Assembly: GCF_018613655.1 (NCBI RefSeq)
Contig: NZ_JAGGPW010000004.1
Span: forward strand, 958,627 to 1,022,626
Direction of reading: 5' to 3'
Source of the DNA: Planococcus sp. ISL-109
GTDB taxonomy: Bacteria; Bacillota; Bacilli; Bacillales_A; Planococcaceae
Length of the DNA stretch: 64,000 nt
In this document: positions 1-8,479 of the stretch, in pieces
Position numbering within the stretch: the stretch's first letter is position 1
How the letters are laid out: each line of letters begins with the position of its first letter
The notes under the pieces: generated by a model
Seen by the model: the letters and a program-made list of their open reading frames with translations, nothing else
Databases searched by the model: none
What the model was told of the DNA's origin: nothing
Program-made: the position numbers and the translations under genes

Positions 1-665
1 TTGTTTTTTGCAAACTCCACAGCACGCGGGTGAAGAACGCCCGCACCGAGATTGGCCAGTTCAAGCATTTCATCATACGAAATTTGTTTCAGTTTTCGCG
101 CACCCGTCACATAGCGTGGGTCGGATGTATAGACCCCGTCCACATCGGTATAGATTTCGCATTTCTCTGCTTCCAAAGCGGCCGCTAATGCGACAGCAGT
201 CGTATCTGATCCCCCACGGCCAAGCGTGGTGATATTGCCGCTGCGATCGACTCCTTGGAACCCCGCGACGACACAGAAAAACCCGAGCTCGAGTGCATCT
301 TCGAGCCGTTTCGTATGGATTGTTTCGATGCGCGCATTCCTCGGGACCGACTCTGTTTCGATGCCGGCTTGCCATCCTGTAAAGCTAAGCGCGTCATGGC
401 CGAGTTTTTTTAATGCCATTGCGAGCAGTGAAATCGTCACTTGTTCTCCTGTCGCAAGCAGCATGTCCATCTCCCGCTTGGACGGCTCCTGTGAAATGTC
501 ACTCGCAAGGCCGAGTAATGTATCTGTTGTTTTGCCCATCGCTGAAACGACGATGACGACGCGCTTGCCTTGTTCTTTTTCACGGATGGCGCGTTTTGCC
601 ACACCCAAGATTTTCTCAGGAGTCGCCACCGACGTCCCTCCGAATTTCATTACGATTGTTGTCAT
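1..665 (-). CDS. lysC: Aspartokinase, C-terminal part cut by window edge
   Basis: Aspartate kinase phosphorylates L-aspartate, the first step toward lysine, diaminopimelate, threonine and methionine. The 221 complete codons visible carry the amino-acid kinase fold: KFGGTS at residues 7-12, [15 protein letters not shown] in the middle and [12 protein letters not shown], the aspartate and ATP-binding region. The C-terminal ACT regulatory domains lie beyond position 1. The ATG at 665 has a GGAG about 8 bases upstream. A lysine riboswitch and terminator precede it, as for the lysine-controlled lysC of B. subtilis, which also lies beside uvrC. The family call is firm; assignment to the lysine-sensitive isozyme rests on the riboswitch. 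Confidence 0.95.
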   Translation of the reverse strand, partial: MTTIVMKFGGTSVATPEKILGVAKRAIREKEQGKRVVIVVSAMGKTTDTLLGLASDISQEPSKREMDMLLATGEQVTISLLAMALKKLGHDALSFTGWQAGIETESVPRNARIETIHTKRLEDALELGFFCVVAGFQGVDRSGNITTLGRGGSDTTAVALAAALEAEKCEIYTDVDGVYTSDPRYVTGARKLKQISYDEMLELANLGAGVLHPRAVEFAKN

Positions 666-701
666 TTCCTTCACTCCCACTTAAGTTAAGTGGCCCTCAA
701 C

Positions 702-744
702 AAAAAAGAGGCAACTCGCCGATTGCTCGGCAAGCTACCTCTCT
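702..744 (-). terminator. Terminator of the lysC riboswitch
   Basis: Read on the minus strand, a 16-base arm beginning AGAGGTAGCTTGCCGA pairs through a short loop with TCGGCGAGTTGCCTCT, allowing a few G-U pairs. A run of T follows. It lies between the lysine aptamer and the lysC start, so it is the expression platform that ends transcription when lysine is bound. Confidence 0.9.
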
Positions 745-768
745 TCTCATGTACGATTTCATCCGTCC

Positions 769-944
769 ATGTGAGATAGCCCTCCAGAGTTTGAACTCTG
801 ACAGCTCTGCATCTCTTAAATGCAGAACCAGCATACGCGCAAGCAGTGCACTGTATACTTCGGCGGGCGTCCCTTTCGGCATTCTTCTTCGATTCTGCAA
901 ATCTCGGAATGCTTACTAATGGCGTCCGCGCCTCTATCATCACT
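769..944 (-). promoter_or_regulatory. Lysine riboswitch (L-box)
   Basis: On the minus strand the segment opens with GTGATGATAGAGGCGCG and closes with GGAGGGCTATCTCAC, the conserved ends of the lysine aptamer. The GATAG/CTATC strands form stem P1. In between are the conserved GAAAGGGACG-type block and GCTGTCAGAGTTC, matching the known L-box pattern around GGCTGTCA...GGAGGGCTATCTC. With the terminator at 702-744 this is a transcription-attenuating lysine sensor for lysC. Several ORFs cross the segment in other frames, but RNA conservation explains it better. Confidence 0.93.
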
Positions 945-984
945 TTTACAAGTGATTCAAATGTGGTTTTACAATAACACGTTC

Positions 985-2778
985 TTATTCCTGTTGCAAC
1001 GGTTGTTCCTGGAAATGCTGCTCGATCTGCAGTGCCAACTTCTCTGGGATGCCGGCTTGCTGGATTTCTTCAGCGTTCGCTTCTTTGATTTTCCGCACAG
1101 AACCGAAATACTTGAGCAATTGCTGCTTGCGTTTCGGCCCGATGCCTTCGAGTCCATCGAGTGCCGACTGGATCGAATTTTTGCCGCGCAATTGGCGGTG
1201 AAACGTAATAACGAACCGGTGGACTTCATCTTGTACACGTTGCATTAAATAAAATGCCTCGCTCGTACGCTTCAGCGGCACCATTTCCACTGGATTGCCG
1301 TACAGCAGCTGCGAGGTCTGGTGTTTGGCGTCTTTTGCCAGCCCTGCAATCGGAATGTCCAAGCCGAGCTCATCTTCCAAAATCTCACGCGCTGCTTCAA
1401 TCTGCCCTTTGCCGCCATCGATGATGATCAAATCCGGCAACGGCAAGCCGTCTTTCAACACCCGGCTATAGCGCCTGCGGACAACTTCCCGCATCGCCGC
1501 GTAATCATCGGGTTTCGAGGTGGAACGCGTTTTGTATTTGCGATAATCTTTTTTCGATGGCTTGCCGTCCACGAAGACGACCATTGCAGACACCGCATCG
1601 GCCCCTTGGATATGGGAGTTATCGAACGCTTCTATGCGCAGCGGTGTGTGGATGTTCATCGCTTCACCAAGTTCTTTGCAGGCGCCGACTGTCCGCTCTT
1701 CTTGCCGTTCGAGCAATTGGAACTTCTCTTTGATCGCAATTTCTGCGTTTTTGCGCGCCAGCAGCAATAAGTCTTTCTTCTTCCCTCGCTGCGGAACGAG
1801 CACTTTCGCACCGAGCCACTCTTTCAGAAACTCCTCATCTTCAGCTTCAGGAAGCAGGATTTCCTGCGGTTTGACGTGATTCGGCTTTTCGTAGAACTGA
1901 CCGAGGAATGTCAAAAACTCTTCTTCCGGATCCCGGTACAGCGGAAACATCGAGGCTTCCCGCTCGATCAGTTTGCCTTGGCGGACGAAAAATACTTGCA
2001 CGCACATCCAGCCTTTATCGACAGCATAGGCGAACACGTCGCGATTGGTGAAATCATTCATCGCCATCTTCTGTTTTTCCATGACCGATTCGATGTGGCT
2101 GATTTGGTCGCGATATTCTTTCGCACGTTCAAACTCTAAATTTTCCGCAGCCTCGCTCATCTTTTCCGTCAGCTCTTGCTTTACTTCACGGAACCCGCCG
2201 TTTAGGAAGCGGCTGATGCCATCGATCATTTCGCGGTATGTCTCTTTTTCGACCGGCTTGACGCACGGCGCAAGGCATTGGCCCAAGTGATAATACAGAC
2301 AGACACGGTCTGGCATCGTATGGCATTTGCGCAGCGGATACAAACGGTCCAAAAGTTTTTTCGTTTCGCTTGCCGCATAGGCATTCGGATACGGGCCGAA
2401 ATACCTCCCTTTATCTTTTTTCACTTGGCGCGTGATGACCAGTTTCGGATGGCGTTCGCCCGTAATTTTCAAATACGGGTAGGTTTTGTTGTCTTTCAGA
2501 CGGATATTGTATTTTGGATCATGCTTTTTGATGAGATTCAATTCGAGGATGAGCGCTTCCTTGTCGGAAGAGGTAACGATATATTCAAAATCCTCGATTT
2601 CGTTGACGAGGCGCTGGGTTTTCGTGTCGTGGCTGCCCGTAAAATAGGAGCGCACACGGTTTTTTAGCACTTTCGCCTTGCCGACGTAGATGATGGTCCC
2701 TTGCCGGTCTTTCATCAAATAGCAGCCCGGTTGGTCCGGCAATACCGCCAGTTTATGTTGAATCATTTGATTTTTCAT
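985..2778 (-). CDS. uvrC: Excinuclease ABC subunit C
   Basis: UvrC makes the dual incision 3' and 5' of bulky DNA lesions after UvrA and UvrB have located and verified damage. The 597-residue protein has the expected order: a GIY-YIG nuclease domain near the N-terminus ([19 protein letters not shown], about residues 20-38), a UVR domain of about 35 residues near 205-240 that contacts UvrB, an RNase-H-like endonuclease domain containing [17 protein letters not shown], and a C-terminal helix-hairpin-helix region. Length is normal for the family. It lies downstream of trxA, but the trxA terminator separates them. I saw no clear LexA box upstream. Confidence 0.97.
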   Translation of the reverse strand: MKNQMIQHKLAVLPDQPGCYLMKDRQGTIIYVGKAKVLKNRVRSYFTGSHDTKTQRLVNEIEDFEYIVTSSDKEALILELNLIKKHDPKYNIRLKDNKTYPYLKITGERHPKLVITRQVKKDKGRYFGPYPNAYAASETKKLLDRLYPLRKCHTMPDRVCLYYHLGQCLAPCVKPVEKETYREMIDGISRFLNGGFREVKQELTEKMSEAAENLEFERAKEYRDQISHIESVMEKQKMAMNDFTNRDVFAYAVDKGWMCVQVFFVRQGKLIEREASMFPLYRDPEEEFLTFLGQFYEKPNHVKPQEILLPEAEDEEFLKEWLGAKVLVPQRGKKKDLLLLARKNAEIAIKEKFQLLERQEERTVGACKELGEAMNIHTPLRIEAFDNSHIQGADAVSAMVVFVDGKPSKKDYRKYKTRSTSKPDDYAAMREVVRRRYSRVLKDGLPLPDLIIIDGGKGQIEAAREILEDELGLDIPIAGLAKDAKHQTSQLLYGNPVEMVPLKRTSEAFYLMQRVQDEVHRFVITFHRQLRGKNSIQSALDGLEGIGPKRKQQLLKYFGSVRKIKEANAEEIQQAGIPEKLALQIEQHFQEQPLQQE

Positions 2779-2793
2779 TTTCTCACCCTATTT

Positions 2794-2827
2794 AAAAAAC
2801 CGGGTTCCACGAATGGGACCCGGTTTT
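2794..2827 (-). terminator. Rho-independent terminator after trxA
   Basis: On the minus strand AACCGGGTCCC and GGAACCCGGTT (one G-U pair) enclose a six-base loop and are followed by a T run. It begins five bases past the trxA stop codon and separates trxA from uvrC. Confidence 0.9.
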
Positions 2828-2831
2828 AGAA

Positions 2832-3146
2832 TTATGCGTGTTTTTCAACCAATTCAGCTAAAGCTTCTTTCGGACGGAAGCCGACAACTTTATCGACCGT
2901 CTCGCCGTTCTTCAACAAAAGAAGTGTCGGGATGGACATGATGCCATATTCGCTAGCTATTTGCTGATTTTCATCAACATCCACTTTTACGATTTTCACT
3001 TTGTCATCCATGTCTGCATCGAGTTCTTCGAGAACCGGCGCGATCATTTTACAAGGTCCGCACCATGCTGCCCAAAAGTCCACCAATACGAGACCGTCTG
3101 AAACTTCTTGTTTGAAATTCTGATCTGTTCCTTTAACAATTGCCAT
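2832..3146 (-). CDS. trxA: Thioredoxin
   Basis: A 104-residue classical thioredoxin, the cytoplasmic dithiol carrier that reduces ribonucleotide reductase, peroxiredoxins and other disulfides using electrons from thioredoxin reductase. The redox motif WCGPC is at residues 28-32, followed by KMIAP, and the cis-proline loop IPTLLLLKNGE is present. AGGAGG precedes the ATG by a normal distance. Two promoter types can be read upstream: an extended -10 housekeeping promoter and a sigma-B-like stress promoter. This matches the known dual control of trxA in B. subtilis. A terminator follows, so it is probably monocistronic. Confidence 0.98.
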   Translation of the reverse strand: MAIVKGTDQNFKQEVSDGLVLVDFWAAWCGPCKMIAPVLEELDADMDDKVKIVKVDVDENQQIASEYGIMSIPTLLLLKNGETVDKVVGFRPKEALAELVEKHA

Positions 3147-3185
3147 GAATAATTCCTCCTTAAGTAGTAACCAAACTATATTTCG

Positions 3186-3191
3186 ATTATA
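3186..3191 (-). promoter_or_regulatory. Extended -10 promoter of trxA
   Basis: The minus strand reads TGCTATAAT here, a perfect -10 hexamer with the TGn extension. There is no good -35 at 16-18 bases, as is usual for extended -10 promoters. It lies about 40 bases before the trxA start. Confidence 0.7.
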
Positions 3192-3234
3192 GCAGACACG
3201 TTATTGCCTAGCTATTTATTTGCCTAGTCTTTCC

Positions 3235-3260
3235 ATACCCGGCTGTTCTTCCCGGTAAAC
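3235..3260 (-). promoter_or_regulatory. Sigma-B type promoter of trxA
   Basis: GTTTAC and GGGTAT on the minus strand, separated by 14 bases, match the general-stress sigma-B consensus GTTTAA-N12-15-GGGTAT at 11 of 12 positions. It lies upstream of the housekeeping -10 and reads into trxA. B. subtilis trxA is known to have both sigma-A and sigma-B promoters. Confidence 0.65.
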
Positions 3261-3317
3261 GGACTTCTAGAAATCTAGAGAATGTATCTTTAGATAGTAT
3301 TGGTATAGTACATGAGA

Positions 3318-3382
3318 TTCCGCTGCAGGGGCACGCTTTCCTGAGTACAAGCCCACGGAAAGCGTGCAGTAAGCTTCGGAAA
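3318..3382. repeat. Imperfect inverted repeat, possible decayed dispersed element
   Basis: Arms GCACGCTTTCC (3331-3341) and GGAAAGCGTGC (3357-3367) are perfectly complementary. Weaker outer pairing runs between TTCCGCTGCAG and CTTCGGAA. It sits between the etfA terminator and the trxA promoters and codes for nothing recognisable. Hairpins built on the words CCGCTGCAGGGGCACGCTTTCC occur as dispersed intergenic repeats in related bacteria as I remember them. Only one copy is seen in this window. Confidence 0.45.
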
Positions 3383-3412
3383 ACCACGTTTTTCTTGAGA
3401 ATCTCGACAACA

Positions 3413-3445
3413 TAAAAAACAGCCCGCATAAATGCGGGCTGTTTT
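3413..3445 (-). terminator. Terminator after etfA
   Basis: ACAGCCCGCA and TGCGGGCTGT form a perfect 10-bp stem with a short loop and flanking A/T runs, immediately after the etfA stop. It closes the fatty-acid degradation operon. Confidence 0.93.
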
Positions 3446-3447
3446 GA

Positions 3448-4416
3448 TTACATTACTTTTTTGAATTCTTCTGTGAGCAATGGGATGACGTCGAATAGGT
3501 CTCCGACGATTCCGTAGTCTGCTACTTTGAAGATGTTTGCTTCCGGATCTTTGTTGATCGCGACGATGACTTTGGAGTTGGACATTCCTGCCATGTGCTG
3601 GATTGCGCCGGAAATTCCTGCTGCAATGTAAAGGTCAGGCGTAACGACTTTCCCTGTTTGGCCGATTTGCAATGAGTAATCGCAGTAATCAGCATCACAC
3701 GCACCGCGTGAAGCGCCGACTGCGCCACCGAGAAGGTTGGCCAGTTCATTCAATGAGTCAAAGCCTTCTTTGCTCTTGACGCCGCGTCCGCCGGCGATGA
3801 TAACTTTCGCTTCCGAAAGATCGACGCCTTCTGCAGATTTGCGGACAACGTTTTTGATGATTGTGCGCAAGTTTGTGATATCGACAGACAAGCTTGACAC
3901 ATCGCCTGAACGTTCTTCGCGCTCAAGTGGTGCGATGTTGTTCGGGCGTACTGTGATGAAGACGACGCCGTCATCTTTCAGTTTTACTTTTTCGAACGCT
4001 TTACCGGAATAGATCGGACGGATGAAGACAGCGTCTGCGCCTTCTCCTTCGATATCTGTTACATCCGAAATCAAGCCGGTTTGCAATTTCGATGCGATTT
4101 TCGGCGATAGGTCTTTGCCGACCGCAGTATGGCCGAAGACGATTGCTTGCGGCTGTTCCTGGTCAACGACCGCCATGAACGCTTGGCTATAGCCATCAGA
4201 TGTATAGGATTTCAAATGCGGGTGTTCAACTGTGATGACGCGGTCTGCACCGTAAGCCACCAATTCACTGCCGAATTCGCTGACCGTTTCACCGAGCAGG
4301 ACAGCGACAACTTCTCCGCCGCCTGAAACTTTCTTGGCTGCAGCAATTGCTTCAAATGATACGTTGCGCAATGCGCCTTCGCGCGTTTCGCCCAATACTA
4401 ATACTTTTTTCGACAT
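3448..4416 (-). CDS. etfA: Electron transfer flavoprotein alpha subunit
   Basis: EtfA, with EtfB, accepts electrons from acyl-CoA dehydrogenases during beta-oxidation and passes them to the membrane quinone pool. The 322-residue protein has an N-terminal Rossmann-like domain and the C-terminal FAD-binding domain. The signature GISGAIQHMAGMSNSK is followed by INKDPEANIFKVADYGIVGD. It is the last gene of the lcfA-fadR-fadB-etfB-etfA cluster, lies 51 bases downstream of etfB and is followed by a strong terminator. Length and domain order are normal. Confidence 0.97.
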   Translation of the reverse strand: MSKKVLVLGETREGALRNVSFEAIAAAKKVSGGGEVVAVLLGETVSEFGSELVAYGADRVITVEHPHLKSYTSDGYSQAFMAVVDQEQPQAIVFGHTAVGKDLSPKIASKLQTGLISDVTDIEGEGADAVFIRPIYSGKAFEKVKLKDDGVVFITVRPNNIAPLEREERSGDVSSLSVDITNLRTIIKNVVRKSAEGVDLSEAKVIIAGGRGVKSKEGFDSLNELANLLGGAVGASRGACDADYCDYSLQIGQTGKVVTPDLYIAAGISGAIQHMAGMSNSKVIVAINKDPEANIFKVADYGIVGDLFDVIPLLTEEFKKVM

Positions 4417-4467
4417 AGTCCGTTAACCCCCTAAGTAGATGTGAAAATAAATGATTGGCCGTACGTT

Positions 4468-5241
4468 TTATATGACTTTCGCTTCGCTGCGAAGCAGGCT
4501 GACTAGTTCAGAAACTTGGCTAGGAATTTCGCCTTCCAAAATACGGCCGGCTTGTTTTTTCGGCGGCAAGTACACTTCGAGCGTTTGTGTTTTCGCTTCT
4601 ACATCTTCTTCGTCGATATCAAGATCATCGAGCTCAAGCTCTTCAAGCGGCTTTTTCTTCGCTTTCATGATTCCTGGAAGAGATGGATAGCGCGGCTCGT
4701 TCAAGCCTTGCTGTGCCGTTACCAATAATGGCAATGACGTTTCAAGCTCTTCTGCATCGCCTTCGATATCGCGGATGATTTTCACTGTATCGCCATCGAT
4801 TTCGAGGCTAGTGATTGTCGTCACGTAGTTGATTCCAAGCAGATCAGCGACACGCGGCCCGACTTGTCCAGATCCGCCGTCAATTGCAACGTTTCCTGCC
4901 AAGATCAAGTCCGCTTCTTTGTCTTTCAAATACTCTGCCAGTATGTACGCGGAAGTAAACTGGTCAAGCTCTTCTACATCGTCTTCTGTATTGATCAAGA
5001 CCGCTTTGTCAGCGCCCATAGCAAGCGCTGTGCGCAATTGCTTTTCTGCTTCCTCGTCGCCGATTGTGACAACTGTCACTTCGCCGCCGTGAGCGTCGCG
5101 GACTGTAATTGCTTCTTCAATCGCATACTCGTCGTATGGGTTGATGATGAATTCGGCGCCGTCTTCTTGAATCTGGCCACCGGAAACCACTAGCTTTTCT
5201 TCTGTGTCGAACGTGCGTTTTACCAATACATAAATGTTCAT
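4468..5241 (-). CDS. etfB: Electron transfer flavoprotein beta subunit
   Basis: The 257-residue partner of EtfA; it binds AMP and forms the heterodimer that relays electrons from acyl-CoA dehydrogenases. Visible hallmarks are LVKRTFDTEEK at the N-terminus, the NPYDEYAIEEA helix, the nucleotide-binding stretch LILAGNVAIDGGSGQVGPRV and the ETF-beta signature region near TAQQGLNEPRYPSLPGIM. The acidic insert with ELELDDLDIDEEDVEA near residue 200 is typical of Bacillales members. It lies 20 bases after fadB, consistent with one operon and coupled expression. Confidence 0.97.
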   Translation of the reverse strand: MNIYVLVKRTFDTEEKLVVSGGQIQEDGAEFIINPYDEYAIEEAITVRDAHGGEVTVVTIGDEEAEKQLRTALAMGADKAVLINTEDDVEELDQFTSAYILAEYLKDKEADLILAGNVAIDGGSGQVGPRVADLLGINYVTTITSLEIDGDTVKIIRDIEGDAEELETSLPLLVTAQQGLNEPRYPSLPGIMKAKKKPLEELELDDLDIDEEDVEAKTQTLEVYLPPKKQAGRILEGEIPSQVSELVSLLRSEAKVI

Positions 5242-5261
5242 GAACGTAAACCTCCCAAGTA

Positions 5262-6035
5262 TTATTTCCCTTTAAATTGTGCTTCTCGTTTTTCCAGGAA
5301 TGCTCCAATGCCTTCCTTCGCATCTTCTGATACAAAAACTGTACCGAATGAATCCGCTTCTGCTTTTACGCCTTCATCGAATGCCCCGTGCTTGGAGAAT
5401 TGCAGCATATCGATTGCCGCTTTCACGGAAACCGGGCTTTTTTTCGCAATTTTCTTCGCAATTGAAAGCGTTTGCGGAAGAAGGTCTTCCTCGCTGTAAG
5501 CACGGTTCGCAAGACCGAGCTGCGCTGCTTCTGTGCCCGTAATAGGGTCACTCGTCAACAGCATTTCTGCGGCTTTTGCGACGCCGACAAAACGCGGCAA
5601 GCGCTGCGTTCCTGCAAACCCTGGAATCAAGCCCAATTGAAGTTCAGGCAATCCTAGTTTAGCATTTTCCGTGACAAAACGCATATGGCAACTCATCGCA
5701 AGCTCCAGACCACCTCCAAGTGCTGCGCCATGGATAGCGGCAATGACCGGTTTGTGGAAAGTTTCCACCCGCTCGAATACGGCTTGTCCGCTCGCTGACA
5801 ATTTCGAGAATTCTTCGCCGGAAGTTACTTTGGTGAATTCCTTGATGTCTGCTCCTGCAGAGAAAAAGCGTCCTTCTCCGTGCAAGACGATTGCGCGGAC
5901 GTCAGCGTCGTTCTCCACTTCATTCAATAGCTCATCCACTTCCAAAATCAATGCGCGCGACAAAGCGTTTGCCGGCGGCCGGTTGATTGTGGCAACGGCT
6001 ACGCCGTCTTGTTTTTTCCAAGTGATAAATTCCAT
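5262..6035 (-). CDS. fadB: Enoyl-CoA hydratase/isomerase (beta-oxidation)
   Basis: A 257-residue crotonase-fold protein, equivalent by position to B. subtilis ysiB/fadB. It would hydrate trans-2-enoyl-CoA in beta-oxidation. The oxyanion-hole segment [15 protein letters not shown] and the second one [20 protein letters not shown] are present. The glutamate-bearing stretch [20 protein letters not shown] follows, giving the two catalytic acidic positions of true hydratases. It sits between the fadR regulator and etfB with short gaps. Exact chain-length preference cannot be read from sequence. Confidence 0.93.
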   Translation of the reverse strand: MEFITWKKQDGVAVATINRPPANALSRALILEVDELLNEVENDADVRAIVLHGEGRFFSAGADIKEFTKVTSGEEFSKLSASGQAVFERVETFHKPVIAAIHGAALGGGLELAMSCHMRFVTENAKLGLPELQLGLIPGFAGTQRLPRFVGVAKAAEMLLTSDPITGTEAAQLGLANRAYSEEDLLPQTLSIAKKIAKKSPVSVKAAIDMLQFSKHGAFDEGVKAEADSFGTVFVSEDAKEGIGAFLEKREAQFKGK

Positions 6036-6056
6036 CTGCTCATCCCTTCCCTTACC

Positions 6057-6641
6057 TTATGCTTGCATGCCTTTTAGCAGCAAGCGCTGAACTTTTGGTG
6101 CGAGTTCGACCAAATCATACTTGTGATCGTTCATCACCCAGGTAGTAATGGTCTCGTCCATTGTACCAAAAACCATCTGGCGGGCTAACCTAATATCCAT
6201 ATTCTGATCAAACTCCCCTGAATCTATGCCGTTTATGAGGATTTGATCCATCAATTTCAAATAACCGCGGAGCACATTATTGATTTTCGTGCGGATATCG
6301 TGATTGGATTGCCGAAGTTCCAGTTGCGTCACGATCGCCAGATGCAGATCACCCGCGAGCAAGTTGAAATGGCTGTTGATCATCATCCCGAGCTGCTCTG
6401 CGGCAGTGGCGTCTTTAGCGATGATTTTTTCCAGTTCACTAACGAAAACGCCCATTTTCTCCTGGAACACGGAAATGAGTATGTCTTCTTTGTTTTTGAA
6501 ATATAGATAGATCGTGCCATCTGCTACCCCTGCTTGCTTGGCAATTTTCGAAACTTGCGCTTGGTGGTAGCCATTTTCTGCAATGACGATGACGGCAGCA
6601 TCAATAATCTGTTTGTATTTCGGCTTGTCTTTTTTTATCAT
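6057..6641 (-). CDS. fadR: TetR-family fatty acid degradation repressor
   Basis: A 194-residue TetR-type repressor, the same length as B. subtilis FadR, which represses beta-oxidation genes until long-chain acyl-CoA binds. The N-terminal helix-turn-helix is clear (IAKQAGVADGTIYLYFKNKED, around residues 30-50), and the all-alpha ligand domain follows. I chose MIKKDKPKY at 6641 as the start. It has a GGTGG ribosome site, and the 15-codon upstream extension runs back through the operator palindrome. A sigma-A promoter overlaps that 42-bp palindrome directly upstream, so autoregulation is likely. Confidence 0.93.
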   Translation of the reverse strand: MIKKDKPKYKQIIDAAVIVIAENGYHQAQVSKIAKQAGVADGTIYLYFKNKEDILISVFQEKMGVFVSELEKIIAKDATAAEQLGMMINSHFNLLAGDLHLAIVTQLELRQSNHDIRTKINNVLRGYLKLMDQILINGIDSGEFDQNMDIRLARQMVFGTMDETITTWVMNDHKYDLVELAPKVQRLLLKGMQA

Positions 6642-6659
6642 CGTTTCACCACCCAAAAA

Positions 6660-6701
6660 AATATGGAAATATGAATGGCGATTCATTCATATTTCCATAT
6701 T
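6660..6701. promoter_or_regulatory. 42-bp palindromic operator before fadR
   Basis: Two perfectly complementary 18-base arms (6660-6677 and 6684-6701) flank a 6-base spacer. The core TGAATGGCGATTCATTCA has the TGAATG...CATTCA half-sites of the B. subtilis FadR operator. The palindrome overlaps the last bases of the -10 box and covers the start of the fadR transcript. Confidence 0.85.
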
Positions 6702-6727
6702 ATCGTTTAGTTAAAATTGTGTCAAGC
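6699..6727 (-). promoter_or_regulatory. Sigma-A promoter of fadR
   Basis: On the minus strand TTGACA (6722-6727), a 17-base spacer and GATAAT (6699-6704). That is a perfect -35 and a 5 of 6 match at -10. It begins 11 bases past the lcfA stop, so fadR-fadB-etfBA can be transcribed without lcfA. Confidence 0.8.
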
Positions 6728-6737
6728 CTTTATCAAT

Positions 6738-8429
6738 TTAAGATGGAACCGCTTCGTTCTGTTTGGCGACTTCTTCGTCCACCAAAGAACGGCGCAGGAT
6801 TTTACCGACTGCTGTTTTCGGCAATTCTTTTCTGAACTCATAAATACGCGGCACTTTAAATGCTGCCAGATTTTCACGGCAATGCTTATCAAGTTCTTCT
6901 TCTGTTACAGTATACCCCTCTTTTAAGACAATGTATGCTTTTACCGTTTCACCACGGTAAGGGTCTGGAATACCGGCAACAACACATTCCTGAATTGCTT
7001 TATGCTCGTAAAGGATTTCTTCAATCTCACGCGGATAAATATTGAAGCCACCTGCAATAATCATATCTTTTTTCCGATCGACGATGAAGAATTGGCCTTC
7101 GTCGTTCATATAGCCAAGGTCCCCTGTCAATAACCAGCCATCGACAATCGTGGCAGCCGTATCGTCCGGACGGTTCCAATAGCCTTTCATCACTTGCGGG
7201 CCTTTGATGGCAATTTCTCCAATTGCTCCGTTCGGAACCTGTTCAGTTGTGCCCGGCAAGAAAATTTCACTATCCGTATCCGGGTACGGCATGCCGATCG
7301 AGCCTTTCGTCCGCTCGCCCCATACGAGATTCGAGTGGCTGACTGGTGACGTTTCCGTCAGGCCATAGCCTTCGACGAGCTTGCCTCCGGTGATGCGTTC
7401 AAATTTCTCCTGCACTTCCGTCGGCAATGGAGCAGATCCGCTCAAGCATGCTTCGATGGAAGACAAATCGTATTTTGCGATATCCGGATGGTTCAATAAG
7501 CCAATATAAAGTGTCGGTGCACCTGGGAATAAGGTCGGCTTTTGCTTGTTGATCGTCTTCAGCGCCTGCTCGGCATCGAATTTCGGCAGCAGCACCATTT
7601 TATTGCCTTGCATGACGGACAAGATCAAGACAGTCGTCAATCCGTAAACGTGGAACAACGGAATGATGCCCATGATCGTTTCTTCGCCTCGTTTGCATTT
7701 GTAGAGCCAGTGATCGCACATCGTCGCGTTCGAAATCAGGTTGCGGTGTGTCAGCATGACCCCTTTAGGTGAACCGGTCGTTCCGCCTGTATATTGCAGG
7801 AGCGCCAAATCTTCCTCGAAATCAAATGGCGTTTCCTTAATTTGCGGAGAAGCTGTTTTCATGATTTCAGTGAACAAGTGATTGATGCCCCGGTGTTCGA
7901 CTTTCACAGTCATGCCGTATTGCTTTTTCTGGATGAACGGATAAATCAAGTTTTTCGGGAATGTCAAGTAGTCCTTGATGCCGGTGATGATGACATTTTC
8001 CAGTTTCGTTTCCTTCAGAATTTTGTTGATGCGCGGGAACAAGATATCAAGGGAGATGATGGCTTTAGCGCCTGAATCGTTCATCTGGTAAGAAATTTCC
8101 CGTTCTGTATAAAGTGGATTCGTCATAACGACGACGCCCCCAGCATACAAAATTCCATAGAAACTGATGACCGCCTGCGGACAGTTCGGCAGCATGATGG
8201 AGACTCGGTCGCCTTTTTGGATGCCGAGCTTTTGGAGATAGTTCGCCATCTTCATGGCAGATTGATACAGTTCCTCATAACTAACATCCTTGCCAAGAAA
8301 ATGGATGGCAGTCTTTTTCGGAAAATCCTGGTAAGCTTTCGTTAAATATTCCTGTACCGGTATGCTGGGATATGTGAGCGTGTGCGGGATTTCTGGCGGA
8401 TAATGAGCCAACCACGGTTTATTAGACAT
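6738..8429 (-). CDS. lcfA: Long-chain fatty acid-CoA ligase
   Basis: A 563-residue AMP-forming acyl-CoA synthetase that activates long-chain fatty acids for beta-oxidation. The adenylation signature LLQYTGGTTGSPKGVMLTHR lies about residue 215. Core motifs GYGLTETSPV and the hinge region LTGDLGYMNDEGQFFIVDRK follow, with the C-terminal lysine motif KTAVGKILRR present. Position just upstream of fadR matches B. subtilis lcfA. Its own promoter overlaps a CcpA-type cre site, suggesting repression by glucose, and the fadR operator begins some 40 bases after its stop codon. Confidence 0.96.
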   Translation of the reverse strand: MSNKPWLAHYPPEIPHTLTYPSIPVQEYLTKAYQDFPKKTAIHFLGKDVSYEELYQSAMKMANYLQKLGIQKGDRVSIMLPNCPQAVISFYGILYAGGVVVMTNPLYTEREISYQMNDSGAKAIISLDILFPRINKILKETKLENVIITGIKDYLTFPKNLIYPFIQKKQYGMTVKVEHRGINHLFTEIMKTASPQIKETPFDFEEDLALLQYTGGTTGSPKGVMLTHRNLISNATMCDHWLYKCKRGEETIMGIIPLFHVYGLTTVLILSVMQGNKMVLLPKFDAEQALKTINKQKPTLFPGAPTLYIGLLNHPDIAKYDLSSIEACLSGSAPLPTEVQEKFERITGGKLVEGYGLTETSPVSHSNLVWGERTKGSIGMPYPDTDSEIFLPGTTEQVPNGAIGEIAIKGPQVMKGYWNRPDDTAATIVDGWLLTGDLGYMNDEGQFFIVDRKKDMIIAGGFNIYPREIEEILYEHKAIQECVVAGIPDPYRGETVKAYIVLKEGYTVTEEELDKHCRENLAAFKVPRIYEFRKELPKTAVGKILRRSLVDEEVAKQNEAVPS

Positions 8430-8479
8430 ACTTTCTACCTCCCCTTATTTATCGGAATCATGAGAATATTCCTAATTTT

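Noticed and set aside
686-943. 85-residue minus-strand ORF upstream of lysC
   Set aside because: It lies inside the lysine riboswitch and its terminator; the RNA motifs explain the sequence and the peptide resembles nothing.
941-984. Hairpin ATCACTT/AAGTGAT as a uvrC terminator
   Set aside because: No T run follows, and part of it belongs to stem P1 of the lysine riboswitch.
820-1248. 142-residue plus-strand ORF and many similar ORFs antisense to real genes
   Set aside because: Shadow frames of well-identified genes; no ribosome sites, family likeness or consistent context.
3208-3429. 73-residue minus-strand ORF before trxA
   Set aside because: It spans the etfA terminator, the inverted repeat and the sigma-B promoter and has no ribosome site.
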